From the NCBI RefSeq assembly GCF_030348505.1, contig NZ_JAUCFJ010000002.1, positions 2,608,001 through 2,672,000 on the forward strand: 64,000 nucleotides of DNA. The letters run 5' to 3'. A program made the position numbers and the translations under genes. Positions 7,293 to 15,989 of this stretch are shown in pieces (position 1 is the first letter of the stretch; each line of letters opens with the position of its first letter). The DNA is from Lysinibacillus sp. G4S2. GTDB taxonomy: Bacteria; Bacillota; Bacilli; Bacillales_A; Planococcaceae. Under the pieces are notes generated by a model, which saw nothing but the letters and a program-made list of their open reading frames with translations, was not told where the DNA came from and made no database searches.

Positions 7293-8792
7293 ATGGATGA
7301 ACAGAAAAAAGATGGTATAGAACAGCAGCAAGAACAAAAACAAGCTGAAGTAAAACCAGCAGGGAAATTTATACAATTAAATCCGTTTAAATTTATTATG
7401 CTAATGTTCTTTACAATCCTTATTACTGCAGGCTTAACGATCTTTGCGTTAACATTCGGTGAAAAGAAAGTAGTTGAAGTGAAAGTACCGAGTGGGCGTG
7501 CAGAATTTGCAAAATTATACGAAGCCTATGATTTACTTAAAAACAAGTATTACAAAGATATCGATGATGAAAAAGTGGTCGACGGCGCTATTAACGGCAT
7601 GTTCGACGCATTAGGAGATCCGTATTCTGATTTTATGGTGAAGGAAGAAGCAGATCAATTTCAGTCTGGTTTGTCTTCTAGTTTCCAAGGAATTGGTGCG
7701 GAAATTCAAGAGCGTAATGGCTTTATTACAGTTGTGTCACCTATTAAAAATTCACCTGCTGAAAAGGCTGGATTATTACCGAAAGATATTATTTTAACGG
7801 TTGATGGGAAAAGCATTCAAGGATTAAGTGCTTCTGAAGCGGTGGCGCGTATTCGCGGTGAAAAGGGCACGCCTGTAAAATTAACCGTGAAACGGGGAAC
7901 TAATGCTGAGCCTATTAATATGACGATTGTCCGTGACGAAATTCCGGTTGAAACGGTTTACGGTGAAATGCTTGAAGGGGACATTGCCCATATTCAAATC
8001 ACGTCATTTAGTGAAAATACAGCAAAAGAATTTGAGAAGATTCTTGCAGATTACGAAGGCAAAGCAAAAGGTATCGTATTAGATTTACGTCAAAATCCTG
8101 GCGGTTACCTAGAAGATGCGATAGAGATTTCGAATCTATTCGTTCCAGAAGGTAAACCAATTGTTCAAGTACAACAAAAAGATGAAGAACCGAAAATTAC
8201 AAATGCAATTGCTGGTAAAAAATATAATCTACCTGTGACAGTTATTGTCGATGGTGGCAGTGCTTCTGCTTCTGAAATTTTAGCTGGTGCATTAAAAGAA
8301 TCTGTTGGTGCTAAAATTGTTGGAGAAACATCGTTTGGTAAAGGTACAGTGCAAAATGTTGCACCATTAAAAGATGGCTCTAACCTTAAATTCACAACAG
8401 CTAAATGGCTAACACCAAATGGTAACTGGATTAATGAAAAGGGCATTGTGCCAGATGTTAAAGTGTCATACCCACCTTATGCATCATTACCATACTTGGA
8501 TCCATCTATGGAAATGAAATTGGGCGTGCAGTCTAACTCTGTAAAAGCGGCACAGGAGATGCTAGAAGTTCTAGGATACAAGCCTGGTAAAGCAGACGGC
8601 GTTTTTGGTCAACCGACTGAAAATGCAGTGAAAAAACTGCAAGCTGCAAATGGTCTTAAAGAAACTGGTGTATTAACTGGTGATACAACGTATGCTTTAA
8701 TGGATGCGTTACGTGTAAAAATAAAAGCAGATGATCCTCAATTGTTAAAAGCAAAAGAACTGCTTACTGGTACGCCAGCAAAAACTGAGTAA
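7293..8792 (+). CDS. C-terminal processing protease (S41, CtpA/CtpB type)
   Basis: A 499-residue membrane-anchored serine protease. Order: cytoplasmic Gln/Glu-rich N-terminus, one transmembrane helix (FIMLMFFTILITAGLTIFAL, ~33-52), N-terminal helical region, PDZ domain (~125-205, GIGAEIQ...GLSASEAVARIRG), S41 catalytic core with Ser323 in GGSASASEI, Lys350 in FGKGTVQ and Gln354, and a C-terminal peptidoglycan-binding domain (~415-475, VKAAQEMLEVLGYKPGKADGVFG). This matches Bacillus CtpA/CtpB. ATG 7293 is chosen, with GAGAGTGGTG nine bases upstream; in-frame ATG 7272 and GTG 7266 are alternatives. CtpB cleaves SpoIVFA during sporulation; which paralog this is cannot be settled here. Confidence 0.92.
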   Translation: MDEQKKDGIEQQQEQKQAEVKPAGKFIQLNPFKFIMLMFFTILITAGLTIFALTFGEKKVVEVKVPSGRAEFAKLYEAYDLLKNKYYKDIDDEKVVDGAINGMFDALGDPYSDFMVKEEADQFQSGLSSSFQGIGAEIQERNGFITVVSPIKNSPAEKAGLLPKDIILTVDGKSIQGLSASEAVARIRGEKGTPVKLTVKRGTNAEPINMTIVRDEIPVETVYGEMLEGDIAHIQITSFSENTAKEFEKILADYEGKAKGIVLDLRQNPGGYLEDAIEISNLFVPEGKPIVQVQQKDEEPKITNAIAGKKYNLPVTVIVDGGSASASEILAGALKESVGAKIVGETSFGKGTVQNVAPLKDGSNLKFTTAKWLTPNGNWINEKGIVPDVKVSYPPYASLPYLDPSMEMKLGVQSNSVKAAQEMLEVLGYKPGKADGVFGQPTENAVKKLQAANGLKETGVLTGDTTYALMDALRVKIKADDPQLLKAKELLTGTPAKTE

Positions 8793-8810
8793 ACTACAAA
8801 CTAACAAAGT

Positions 8811-8857
8811 AGCTGTCGCAGCAGGCGTTTCTAACGGCCTATTGCGACAGCTTTTTT
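8811..8857 (+). terminator. Rho-independent terminator
   Basis: AGCTGTCGCA ... TGCGACAGCTTTTTT, ten-pair stem with T-run, between the protease and the GTPase gene. Confidence 0.88.
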
Positions 8858-8874
8858 CGTGGGAGGTAATGATT

Positions 8875-9777
8875 GTGAAAGACGTATACTTATTTAGTGG
8901 CTTTTTAGGAAGCGGTAAAACATCTATGTTAACGGACGTTATTCGACAACTGAAAGAAAAGAATTTAAAGCCCGCTGTCATTATGAATGAGCTTGGAAAG
9001 CTGCCATTTGACTCACAAGCTGTGGAAAAGGATATTCCGCTAAAAGAGATGCTAGAAGGCTGTATATGCTGCTCGGGCGCTGAAAAAACGGAGGCGCAAA
9101 TTCAATCTCTTCTATTAGATAGTGATTTTGATGTCCTAATTATTGAAACAACAGGTGCTGCACACCCTGTAGAAGCACTAGACGCGGTTTATTCACCGTT
9201 ATTTGCGGAAAAGTTAAATGTCAAAGGAATTGTCACAGTTGCTGATTCAAAGCTGTGGCTAGATCGTGCAACCTTAACCCCGCAAGTGCGCTCCTTATTT
9301 ATGGAACAAATCCGTCATGCTCATTTATTATTGGCCAATAAAACGGATTTACTAACAGAGGCAGAGCAAGCGCAAGTCGTTTATGAGCTACAAGGTTTTA
9401 ATCCACATGCTTTTATTTTACAAACAACAAATGGCCGAGTACCGTTACGTTTATTAGAAGATTTAAAGGCAACTGCACAGGTGGATGCTCAAGATATTGT
9501 GAAAGCCCCAATAGCATCGTTGCATCTCGGATCACGATTAGTTGAATTTAAGGACGCTGACTTTACACAAGAGCAATTTGAGGATTGGGTACGTACATTA
9601 CCTGAAACCGTGTATCGAATGAAAGGCTACGTGCCAATTGAAGGTGTAAAAAATCCTATGTTGTTTCAATATGCTTACGGTATGGTCCAATGGCTTCCTG
9701 AGTACGTGAAAATGCCTGCAAAACTCGTTATTATTGGTGAGGATGTAGGAAGCTTAAACGTTTTAGGTCATAATTAA
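8875..9777 (+). CDS. COG0523 (CobW/G3E) metal-chaperone GTPase
   Basis: A 301-residue G3E GTPase. The P-loop GFLGSGKTS lies near residues 9-17, the metal-binding CxCC motif EGCICCS near 60-66, ETTGAAHP (Walker B region) near 93-100, and NKTD (guanine specificity) near 155. A CobW C-terminal domain follows (~215-290). Members deliver zinc, cobalt or other metals to client proteins in the cytoplasm. GTG 8875 is preferred because GGGAGG ends eight bases upstream; ATG 8869 is too close to that site. The stop codon abuts MITE A copy 2, whose target duplication includes the end of the stop. Confidence 0.88.
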   Translation: MKDVYLFSGFLGSGKTSMLTDVIRQLKEKNLKPAVIMNELGKLPFDSQAVEKDIPLKEMLEGCICCSGAEKTEAQIQSLLLDSDFDVLIIETTGAAHPVEALDAVYSPLFAEKLNVKGIVTVADSKLWLDRATLTPQVRSLFMEQIRHAHLLLANKTDLLTEAEQAQVVYELQGFNPHAFILQTTNGRVPLRLLEDLKATAQVDAQDIVKAPIASLHLGSRLVEFKDADFTQEQFEDWVRTLPETVYRMKGYVPIEGVKNPMLFQYAYGMVQWLPEYVKMPAKLVIIGEDVGSLNVLGHN

Positions 9778-9782
9778 AAATT

Positions 9783-10075
9783 TGCTCATCGCCCAAATTT
9801 TTGGATGACATTTGTTAAACCTATACCTTGTATATAAGTTGATTGGAGTGGAGACCGAGCGACTTCTTAGGGATTTAGCGTCACAGATAAGAACCGGGAG
9901 CGAGCTTCGTGAGTGAAGCGGTTCATCTGACGCCCCTGGAAGCTTTGCTCTGTGCGACAGCAACAAATGTTTTATCTGTGCGAAAGCGAAGCGACAGCAA
10001 CAACAAATGTTTTCTGTAGCGAAAGCAAAGCGCTCAGTCGGAACGGAAATCAACCACACGTATTGGTGAAGAGCC
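9783..10075. mobile_element. MITE family A, copy 2 (293 bp)
   Basis: Ends TGCTCATCGCCCAAAT and ...ACGTATTGGTGAAGAGCC. Flanks TAAAAATT (9775-9782) and TAAAGATT (10076-10083) match 7 of 8, consistent with an aged 8 bp target duplication. It is longer than copy 1 because three GCGAAAGCGAAGCGACAGC-like words lie in its middle (9950-10035). Confidence 0.75.
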
Positions 10076-10110
10076 TAAAGATTTGCTGAGCTAGTGAATA
10101 TAGACATTTT

Positions 10111-10190
10111 AAATCTGCTAATTTCTACTAGTTGGACGAAAGACCTGTTCTGTTGTCTTACTTATAGTAGAAATATTAGCAGATTTTTTT
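10111..10190. terminator. Long hairpin terminator
   Basis: AAATCTGCTAATTTCTACTA pairs with TAGTAGAAATATTAGCAGATTT over about 20 bases, loop about 32 bases, followed by TTTTTTT. It probably terminates transcripts leaving the COG0523 gene and the MITE. Confidence 0.7.
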
Positions 10191-10472
10191 ATGTGGAAAA
10201 GTAGAATAAAGGAAGCGTGTTTCGATATTTACATATTTTATTTCTCGGATAATCTACTTGAATATTGAAAAAAATTAATAGTTTTTAAGGGGTGTCAACC
10301 CTATTTGAAACGTAAGTATTTCATAGACTGGTGAAACTTACTAAAAATTATTGTAAATAAACCTTTATTTGACGCGAATCTAATTCACTGATGGCGTTGT
10401 TAGCAGATGCTGGTAAAAAAAATAATGAAATCGTCCTTTACGATTGGTTGCAGAGAAGGAGGAATTGCAAAA

Positions 10473-11183
10473 ATGAAAAAAACACTAACTGCAATTTGTG
10501 CAACATTTCTATTAGCAGCTCCAATTCAAATGGCTTCTGCTGCATCTAATACTACAGAGGGGAACTCAGTAAAGGAGACAACAGACTGTAATAAAGTTTA
10601 TTATTATAAATGGTCAAATCAATGGTCGGATCAATGGTCAAATCAAAAGTGGTATGTAAATCTACCACAAACACAAGTACCATCAAAAGAAACACAAGCA
10701 CCATCAAAAGAAGTTCAAAAACCAAGTGACAATACACAAACAAAAAATAATAATACACAAACAACTCAAAAAGATAATACATCTCAATCAACAACTACTT
10801 CAGATGTGAATGCTTTTGAACAAGAGGTAGTAAAATTAACAAATGCTGAACGTACAAAAGCTGGTTTAGCACCGTTTAAAACAGATGATCAACTGATGGC
10901 AGCGGCTCGTGAGAAGTCACAAGATATGCAATCTAAAAACTACTTTTCACATACAAGCCCAACATTCGGTTCACCATTCGATCGTATGAAAGCTTTAGGT
11001 ATTAGTTATAAGAGTGCAGGTGAAAACATTGCACAGGGTCAACGTACACCTCAAGAAGTAGTACAAGCTTGGATGGATTCACCAGGTCACCGTGCGAATA
11101 TTTTAAATGAGAAATTTACGCATATCGGTGTGGGTTATGTGAAATCAGGTAACTACTGGACGCAACAATTTATCCAAAAATAA
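10473..11183 (+). CDS. Secreted CAP/SCP-domain protein (YkwD-like)
   Basis: A 236-residue exported protein. The signal peptide MKKTLTAICATFLLAAPIQMASA is followed by a low-complexity linker with SNQWSDQWSNQKW and PSKE/PS repeats rich in Gln, Thr and Asn (~35-110). The CAP domain (about 115-236) shows VVKLTNAERTKAGLAPF, HTSPTFGSPFDRM, AGENIAQG and MDSPGHRANILN, the hallmarks of YkwD/SafA-associated proteins. ATG 10473 sits eight bases behind GAAGGAGGAA. It acts outside the cell; its biochemical role is not established for this group. The 280 bases upstream show no riboswitch that I can recognise. A terminator follows. Confidence 0.9.
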   Translation: MKKTLTAICATFLLAAPIQMASAASNTTEGNSVKETTDCNKVYYYKWSNQWSDQWSNQKWYVNLPQTQVPSKETQAPSKEVQKPSDNTQTKNNNTQTTQKDNTSQSTTTSDVNAFEQEVVKLTNAERTKAGLAPFKTDDQLMAAAREKSQDMQSKNYFSHTSPTFGSPFDRMKALGISYKSAGENIAQGQRTPQEVVQAWMDSPGHRANILNEKFTHIGVGYVKSGNYWTQQFIQK

Positions 11184-11211
11184 TAGTGTAAATTAAATAG
11201 CTTCATTGAAT

Positions 11212-11257
11212 AAAAGGATGTCTACTAAGTCATAACGCTTAGTGGACATCCTTTTTA
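11212..11257 (+). terminator. Rho-independent terminator
   Basis: AAAAGGATGTCTACTAAG / CTTAGTGGACATCCTTTTT stem-loop after the CAP-domain gene. Confidence 0.88.
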
Positions 11258-11418
11258 GTTGCGAATAATTTTGACTAAAAACAAGTAAGTACACTACAGG
11301 GGATCGTTGAATACAGTAGATATGAAGAAAATGGGCTTCACTATGCGAACTAGCAGATAGTCGAATATTTTACAGTAGCGTTTTTAAAGGCTAACGAACC
11401 GAAAATGGAGAGTGATGT

Positions 11419-11607
11419 ATGATATTAATAAAATGTGGAGAATGCGGTAAATTAATAATAGATAGAGCAAAAAGCATGTATAACACTCAAGAAGATAAAT
11501 TTTACTGTAATGAAGGTTGTGAAAGGAAGGACTTGGAAGATATGGACAGTCAAGTTCCTACTATAAAAAATAATAATAAAGGGCAATTGTATTGGGATAT
11601 TCAATAG
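11419..11607 (+). CDS. Small zinc-ribbon-like protein (62 aa)
   Basis: Reads MILIKCGECGKLIIDRAKSM, then NTQEDKFYCNEGCERKDL. CxxC (Cys6, Cys9) and CxxxC (Cys29, Cys33) could together bind one zinc ion. GGAGAGTGATGT precedes the ATG. Isolated, and no specific family recognised; regulatory or adaptor roles are typical for such small ribbons, but this is only an inference. Confidence 0.6.
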   Translation: MILIKCGECGKLIIDRAKSMYNTQEDKFYCNEGCERKDLEDMDSQVPTIKNNNKGQLYWDIQ

Positions 11608-12145
11608 AGTATCAGAGCTAATAGCTTTAATCAATACATGTAGAACTTACCTCATTAGATGATGTTGTTGAAAAAAACTAATGTAACGAGTGATACATCT
11701 ATAGGGGAATTAATTTTTAACATAGAAGAATAACTACACAATGGGGTAAAGTTGCTAGAACACTCATAGCAGCTTTAGCCCCATTCTTAGAATCATTTTC
11801 TCAAGCTACATTAGCAAAATCTACAGTAAATTGATAGAAAAATAAGGTTTTTTTCATATATACATACCCTTCCGTATTTTTTAATATTTCATTATATATT
11901 TGGAGTATATAATGTCGTAGTAAATAAAAAGAAATTGACCAATATGTACACACCATTTGACGATTTTACTAGAGGAACTAAGAGCATTAATAGCAGTAGA
12001 GATTTACAAGAAAAGACAAAATATATAATCCCAGACGAAAAAGATGAGTCTAGATAATGTAAATGTAAAAGGGATTTATTCAATGCTGATAGATTCTTGA
12101 GCGTTTTTTACTTCTATAATGTAAAATAGCAAACTAGAACAATGT
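11608..12145. other. Intergenic region with a coding-like remnant
   Basis: 538 bases between the zinc-ribbon gene and the convergent MATE gene. Around 11731-11834 a short frame without a start codon reads WGKVARTLIAALAPFLESFS and QATLAKSTVN before TGA, which looks like a decayed gene end. Otherwise AT-rich with no clear terminator or promoter. Confidence 0.35.
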
Positions 12146-13516
12146 CTAGTTTGCTAATTCTACTTTGGACTTGCTTGTAATTCTTTTTTGAACAAGTAAC
12201 AAACGTATTAATAAAGTAATCGCTCCTGTTGTCAGGCCTGCAACAAGGCCAATCCAGTAACCAAACGGTCCGAAATCTGTATGAGTCGCAAGGGTATATC
12301 CGACAGGTAAGCCTATTATCCAGTATGAAATTATGGCCATAATAAAAGTGATCATAACATCCTTATAGCCTCTCAAAGCCCCTTGTACTGGCGCTTGAAT
12401 AGCATCGGATAACTGGAAAATGGCTGCGAATACTAAAAATTGTACGGCATACTCTATTACTTTGTTATCGGTTGTATACATATTGGCAACGGGTTCTCGA
12501 AGTAAAAAAAGGATACAAGCTGAAATAAAGCTAAATATTATCGTAGTACCAACACATAAATAGCTGTAGATTTTAGCATCATGCATACGACCAGCACCGA
12601 TTTCAAAACCTACTAATATCGTAACGCCCATCGAAATACTAAGTGGTACCATGTACAGTAGGCTGGTGAAATTCAATGCTATTTGATGAGCTGCAATGAT
12701 TTCTGTACTAAAACTACTCATCATCATAGTGACGGCGGAAAAAATACTCGTTTCTGCAAAGATGGATATTCCAATTGGCACACCAATGATTAATATTTCC
12801 TTCCAACGAAGCCATTCTAATTTTGGCCAATCATGGAATATGCGAAAGCGTTCAAAGGGCACGCGTTTTGCAATAATCCAAACTGTGATGAAGAAAATTA
12901 GCCAGTAGGTGATCGCCGTTGCAACGCCAGCACCGACCCCACCAAGCTCTGGCGCTCCAAATTTCCCAAAAATGAAAATATAATTTAACACAATGTTAAT
13001 GGGTGTTGTAAGCAATGTAATAATCATTGTGACGCGTGTTTGTCCGAGCGCATCGATGAAACAGCGCATGACAAAAAATAAAAAGAGCGGCAAAAGACCA
13101 GCGCACATCGTATAAATATAGGACTTAGCTATAGTATGTACAGAGGCTTCTAAATTCATATTGCCTAGAATCCAATCAATACCAACGAATAACGCTATAA
13201 AAATAAGTACTACAAGAATGATAGCTACATAGATTCCTTGCTGAACTGCCTTCTTAGCTTGTAACTCTTTTTTAGCCCCGACAAGCTGTGAAACAATAGG
13301 TGTAATCGCAAGTAGAATTCCAGATAGTCCTGTATAAATAGGCATCCAAATGGAAGAGCCAATCGAGACTCCAGCTAGGTCAGTAGTACCGTAGCGACTC
13401 GACATTAAAATATCGAAAAAAGAAATAAAATAAATGGCTACTTGTGTGACTAAAATAGGTAGAATGATTTTTAAAATCAAGCTGTATTTTTCTTTTAACG
13501 TAGTTGTTTGTTTCAT
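12146..13516 (-). CDS. MATE-family multidrug efflux transporter
   Basis: A 456-residue protein with twelve predicted transmembrane helices in two MATE repeats. The first repeat begins LKIILPILVTQVAIYFISFFDILMS and includes SSIWMPIYTGLSGILLAITPIVSQLVGA; the second begins WLRWKEILIIGVPIGISIFAE and includes PLSISMGVTILVGFEIGAG. Spacing, length and the absence of ATP-binding motifs fit NorM/YeeO-type drug/H+ or Na+ antiporters in the cytoplasmic membrane. ATG 13516 lies behind a weak AAAGAAGTTAG site. It is divergent from murG, sharing a 163-base promoter region. Substrate unknown. Confidence 0.93.
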   Translation of the reverse strand: MKQTTTLKEKYSLILKIILPILVTQVAIYFISFFDILMSSRYGTTDLAGVSIGSSIWMPIYTGLSGILLAITPIVSQLVGAKKELQAKKAVQQGIYVAIILVVLIFIALFVGIDWILGNMNLEASVHTIAKSYIYTMCAGLLPLFLFFVMRCFIDALGQTRVTMIITLLTTPINIVLNYIFIFGKFGAPELGGVGAGVATAITYWLIFFITVWIIAKRVPFERFRIFHDWPKLEWLRWKEILIIGVPIGISIFAETSIFSAVTMMMSSFSTEIIAAHQIALNFTSLLYMVPLSISMGVTILVGFEIGAGRMHDAKIYSYLCVGTTIIFSFISACILFLLREPVANMYTTDNKVIEYAVQFLVFAAIFQLSDAIQAPVQGALRGYKDVMITFIMAIISYWIIGLPVGYTLATHTDFGPFGYWIGLVAGLTTGAITLLIRLLLVQKRITSKSKVELAN

Positions 13517-13679
13517 ATTGTCTAACTTCTTTCATTAACATAATTAATTAGTATAGCACATGAAATAGGCGAAAGTGGAAAAATTAAAAGCTTCATCTAT
13601 ATCTTTTCGTCCGCATATAGTAAAATAAAAGACTGTAAACAAAAAGTAGTGACGCTTTTTAAGGAATAGGAGAATTTAT

Positions 13680-14756
13680 GTGAAACAACAAACAATCATT
13701 TTAACCGGTGGAGGGACAGCTGGTCATGTATCGCTCAATCAAGCGATACTCCCGTCTTTACTAGAACTAGGTTATGATGTCCACTATATTGGGTCAGACC
13801 AGGGCATTGAAAAAGAATTAATAGGCGAGGCATTCCCTAATGTTCCGTTTTACGGTATTTCAAGTGGAAAATTGCGTCGTTATTTCTCAATGAAAAATTT
13901 TACTGACCCATTTAAAGTGCTTGCTGGAATTATGCAGGCTTTTCGTATTATCAAAAAAGTGAAGCCGCAAGTTATTTTTTCAAAGGGTGGCTTTGTTTCT
14001 GTACCCGTTGTCATGGCTGCGAAACTTGCTGGTGTTCCTGTGGTCATCCATGAATCAGATGTTACACCAGGCTTAGCCAATAAAATTGCGCTACCATTTG
14101 CATCACATATCTTTACAATTTTTGAAGAAACATTGCAGCACTTACCGAAAGAAAAGGCAACGTGCACAGGATCCATTATTCGCCAAGAGTTATTTATGGG
14201 AAATCGAGCGAAAGGGTTATCCCAATGTAGCTTTACAACATTAAAACCTGTCCTGCTTGTAATGGGAGGGAGTTTAGGTTCAGTTGTCTTGAATGATGCA
14301 CTTCGTCAAAATTTACCCGAGCTTGTCAAACAATTTCAAATCATTCATTTGTGCGGTAAAGGGAATTATGACAAATCATTCGAGTCTATGCCTGGTTACA
14401 AGCAGTTTGAATATGTGACAACAGAATTACCGGATTTATTACATGCGGCAGACTTTATCGTCTCACGTGCAGGTTCCAATTCGATTTTTGAATTTTTAGC
14501 ACTTCACAAACCAATGTTGTTAGTGCCTTTATCTGCACAAAAAAGTCGCGGCGATCAAATATTAAATGCCAACTTATTTAAAAGACAAGGCTACGCAGAA
14601 GTATTACAAGAGGAAGAGTTAACAAAGGAATCCTTTAAAAAATCGGTTCATGTGCTGACAGAGCGCAAAGAAGAAATGGTCGCGACTATGGAAAAAACGC
14701 AAAGACCGAAAACGCCAGATGAAATGGCGAAACTGATTTTACAATATAAAAAGTAA
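13680..14756 (+). CDS. murG: MurG-type lipid II N-acetylglucosaminyltransferase
   Basis: A 358-residue GT28 enzyme that transfers GlcNAc from UDP-GlcNAc to lipid I, making lipid II on the inner membrane face. Motifs: GGGTAGHV (~10-17, membrane/donor loop), [27 protein letters not shown] (~100-126), VMGGSLGS (~197-204) and [23 protein letters not shown] (~262-284, UDP-GlcNAc site). Start is GTG 13680 behind GGAATAGGAGAA. It stands alone here rather than in a division/cell-wall cluster, so a second murG elsewhere is possible. Its nearness to a GNAT gene and arlRS-odhAB resembles the order I recall from staphylococci. Confidence 0.93.
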   Translation: MKQQTIILTGGGTAGHVSLNQAILPSLLELGYDVHYIGSDQGIEKELIGEAFPNVPFYGISSGKLRRYFSMKNFTDPFKVLAGIMQAFRIIKKVKPQVIFSKGGFVSVPVVMAAKLAGVPVVIHESDVTPGLANKIALPFASHIFTIFEETLQHLPKEKATCTGSIIRQELFMGNRAKGLSQCSFTTLKPVLLVMGGSLGSVVLNDALRQNLPELVKQFQIIHLCGKGNYDKSFESMPGYKQFEYVTTELPDLLHAADFIVSRAGSNSIFEFLALHKPMLLVPLSAQKSRGDQILNANLFKRQGYAEVLQEEELTKESFKKSVHVLTERKEEMVATMEKTQRPKTPDEMAKLILQYKK

Positions 14757-14826
14757 GCTCTTTACTTGATATGCTTCAGGCGAGTAGTTACAAAATAGAA
14801 GCCTTGCTGCATACAAAACCCGAAAA

Positions 14827-14874
14827 TAAAAGCTATGTGCCTGTCACCATGACAGGACACATAGCTTATTTTTA
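14827..14874. terminator. Bidirectional terminator
   Basis: ATAAAAGCTATGTGCCTGTC / GACAGGACACATAGCTTATTTTT, long stem between convergent murG and the GNAT gene. Confidence 0.88.
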
Positions 14875-14891
14875 TAAAAAATATCTGGAAA

Positions 14892-15440
14892 TTACATCGC
14901 TTGTTCTTCGCCTTCTGCCATTTGATGGGCTGTTGTAAGATAGAACAAGTCTTTTGGAATTTTAAATAAATTAAATTGCGCTTCGCCTCTGTTTACTTGT
15001 GCTAATAAAGTCGGGTGATCTTCATTTGCACTAACGACATAAGGTAGCTTTAAGGCTGCGCGTTGTGATTTAATATTTTCAACACGAATACGGAGAAAAA
15101 CCGTATGGAAATTATAATCGAAAAATAGTTCGTTCAAAAAAAGCATTTTAGCTTTTTGGTTATAACCTAACCCTTGATAAGGGAGTCCAATCCACGTTCC
15201 TAAAAAGCCTGCACCATCCTCCACATCATGAATGCTAATGGTGCCGATTGGTTGACCCCAATCATCGGTAATAGTCCTAGAAATAGCGAATCCCTTCGCT
15301 TCTTCTTCAATCAGTTGTTTTGTCATAAACCAATATTCATCAGCTGATGTGGCTTTTTGACGGACAAATGGGAAAACAGAAGGGTGTGATAATAGCTCAT
15401 AAAGCTCTGTACATTCATGTAGGTCTCGATGTTTAAGCAT
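14892..15440 (-). CDS. GNAT acetyltransferase (RimJ/RimL-like)
   Basis: A 182-residue single-domain GNAT protein. The region GTISIHDVEDGAGFLGTWIGLPYQGLGYNQKAKMLFL (~71-108) matches the RimJ/RimL pattern, where the acetyl-CoA loop is less canonical (QGLGYN). FLRIRVENIKSQRAALKL is the typical distal motif with Asn and Ser that hold CoA. AAAGGAGG lies at good distance from ATG 15440. Convergent with murG. The likely substrate is an amino group of a protein or small molecule; it cannot be specified. Confidence 0.85.
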   Translation of the reverse strand: MLKHRDLHECTELYELLSHPSVFPFVRQKATSADEYWFMTKQLIEEEAKGFAISRTITDDWGQPIGTISIHDVEDGAGFLGTWIGLPYQGLGYNQKAKMLFLNELFFDYNFHTVFLRIRVENIKSQRAALKLPYVVSANEDHPTLLAQVNRGEAQFNLFKIPKDLFYLTTAHQMAEGEEQAM

Positions 15441-15989
15441 ACGAAACGCCTCCTTTACTAGGGTAGTTAAAACAATTCCTTTAAAGCATAAAGAAGAAAA
15501 CTAAAATTCGTACTGGAATTAAAACCCAAAGAACTAGACGTTACAACTATGATATCCATAATTTCCCGCTGTCTTACTGATTTTTCACCCATACCGAAAA
15601 AAGGGTAGTTTTTTTAATATAATATAACAATCATCATGCTTAATGCAATCATTTTTCTCGATAAAACAAAAAATAAGTTCATTAGTCAGAAAATTCCGGA
15701 AAGTATATTTTAAACAAAACAATTAAATTTGTTATATTCTAATTTTGGGAGAGTTAAGTCTAAAATATCAATTTTCTATATGAAGATATTCGAATAATGT
15801 TTCTTTAGCATCATGCTTTTTCTTCAAAAGAGGTAAAATATCAAATATTACCCTAAAAAGGATATAATTTTTTCGATTCAAAAAGGGTGATTCTTTGATG
15901 TTATGTTATAATAGTAGTATTGATTTTTTTTGTATAAACAATCTATAAAAATCCAATTTTAAATATGAACGACTTATGGGGGTGACAGC
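15441..15989 (+). promoter_or_regulatory. Intergenic region with extended -10 promoter for the diguanylate cyclase
   Basis: A 549-base AT-rich region. Near its right end TTTGATGTTATGTTATAATA (15894-15913) contains an extended -10 (TGTTATAAT) without a good -35 box. Almost the same word, TTTGATGTTATGCTATAACA, occurs at 18063 in front of arlR. No terminator or ORF was recognised in the rest. Confidence 0.5.

Noticed and set aside
10201-10472. Possible c-di-AMP or c-di-GMP riboswitch upstream of the CAP-domain gene
   Set aside because: The long leader is suggestive, but I could not find the conserved core motifs of either class.
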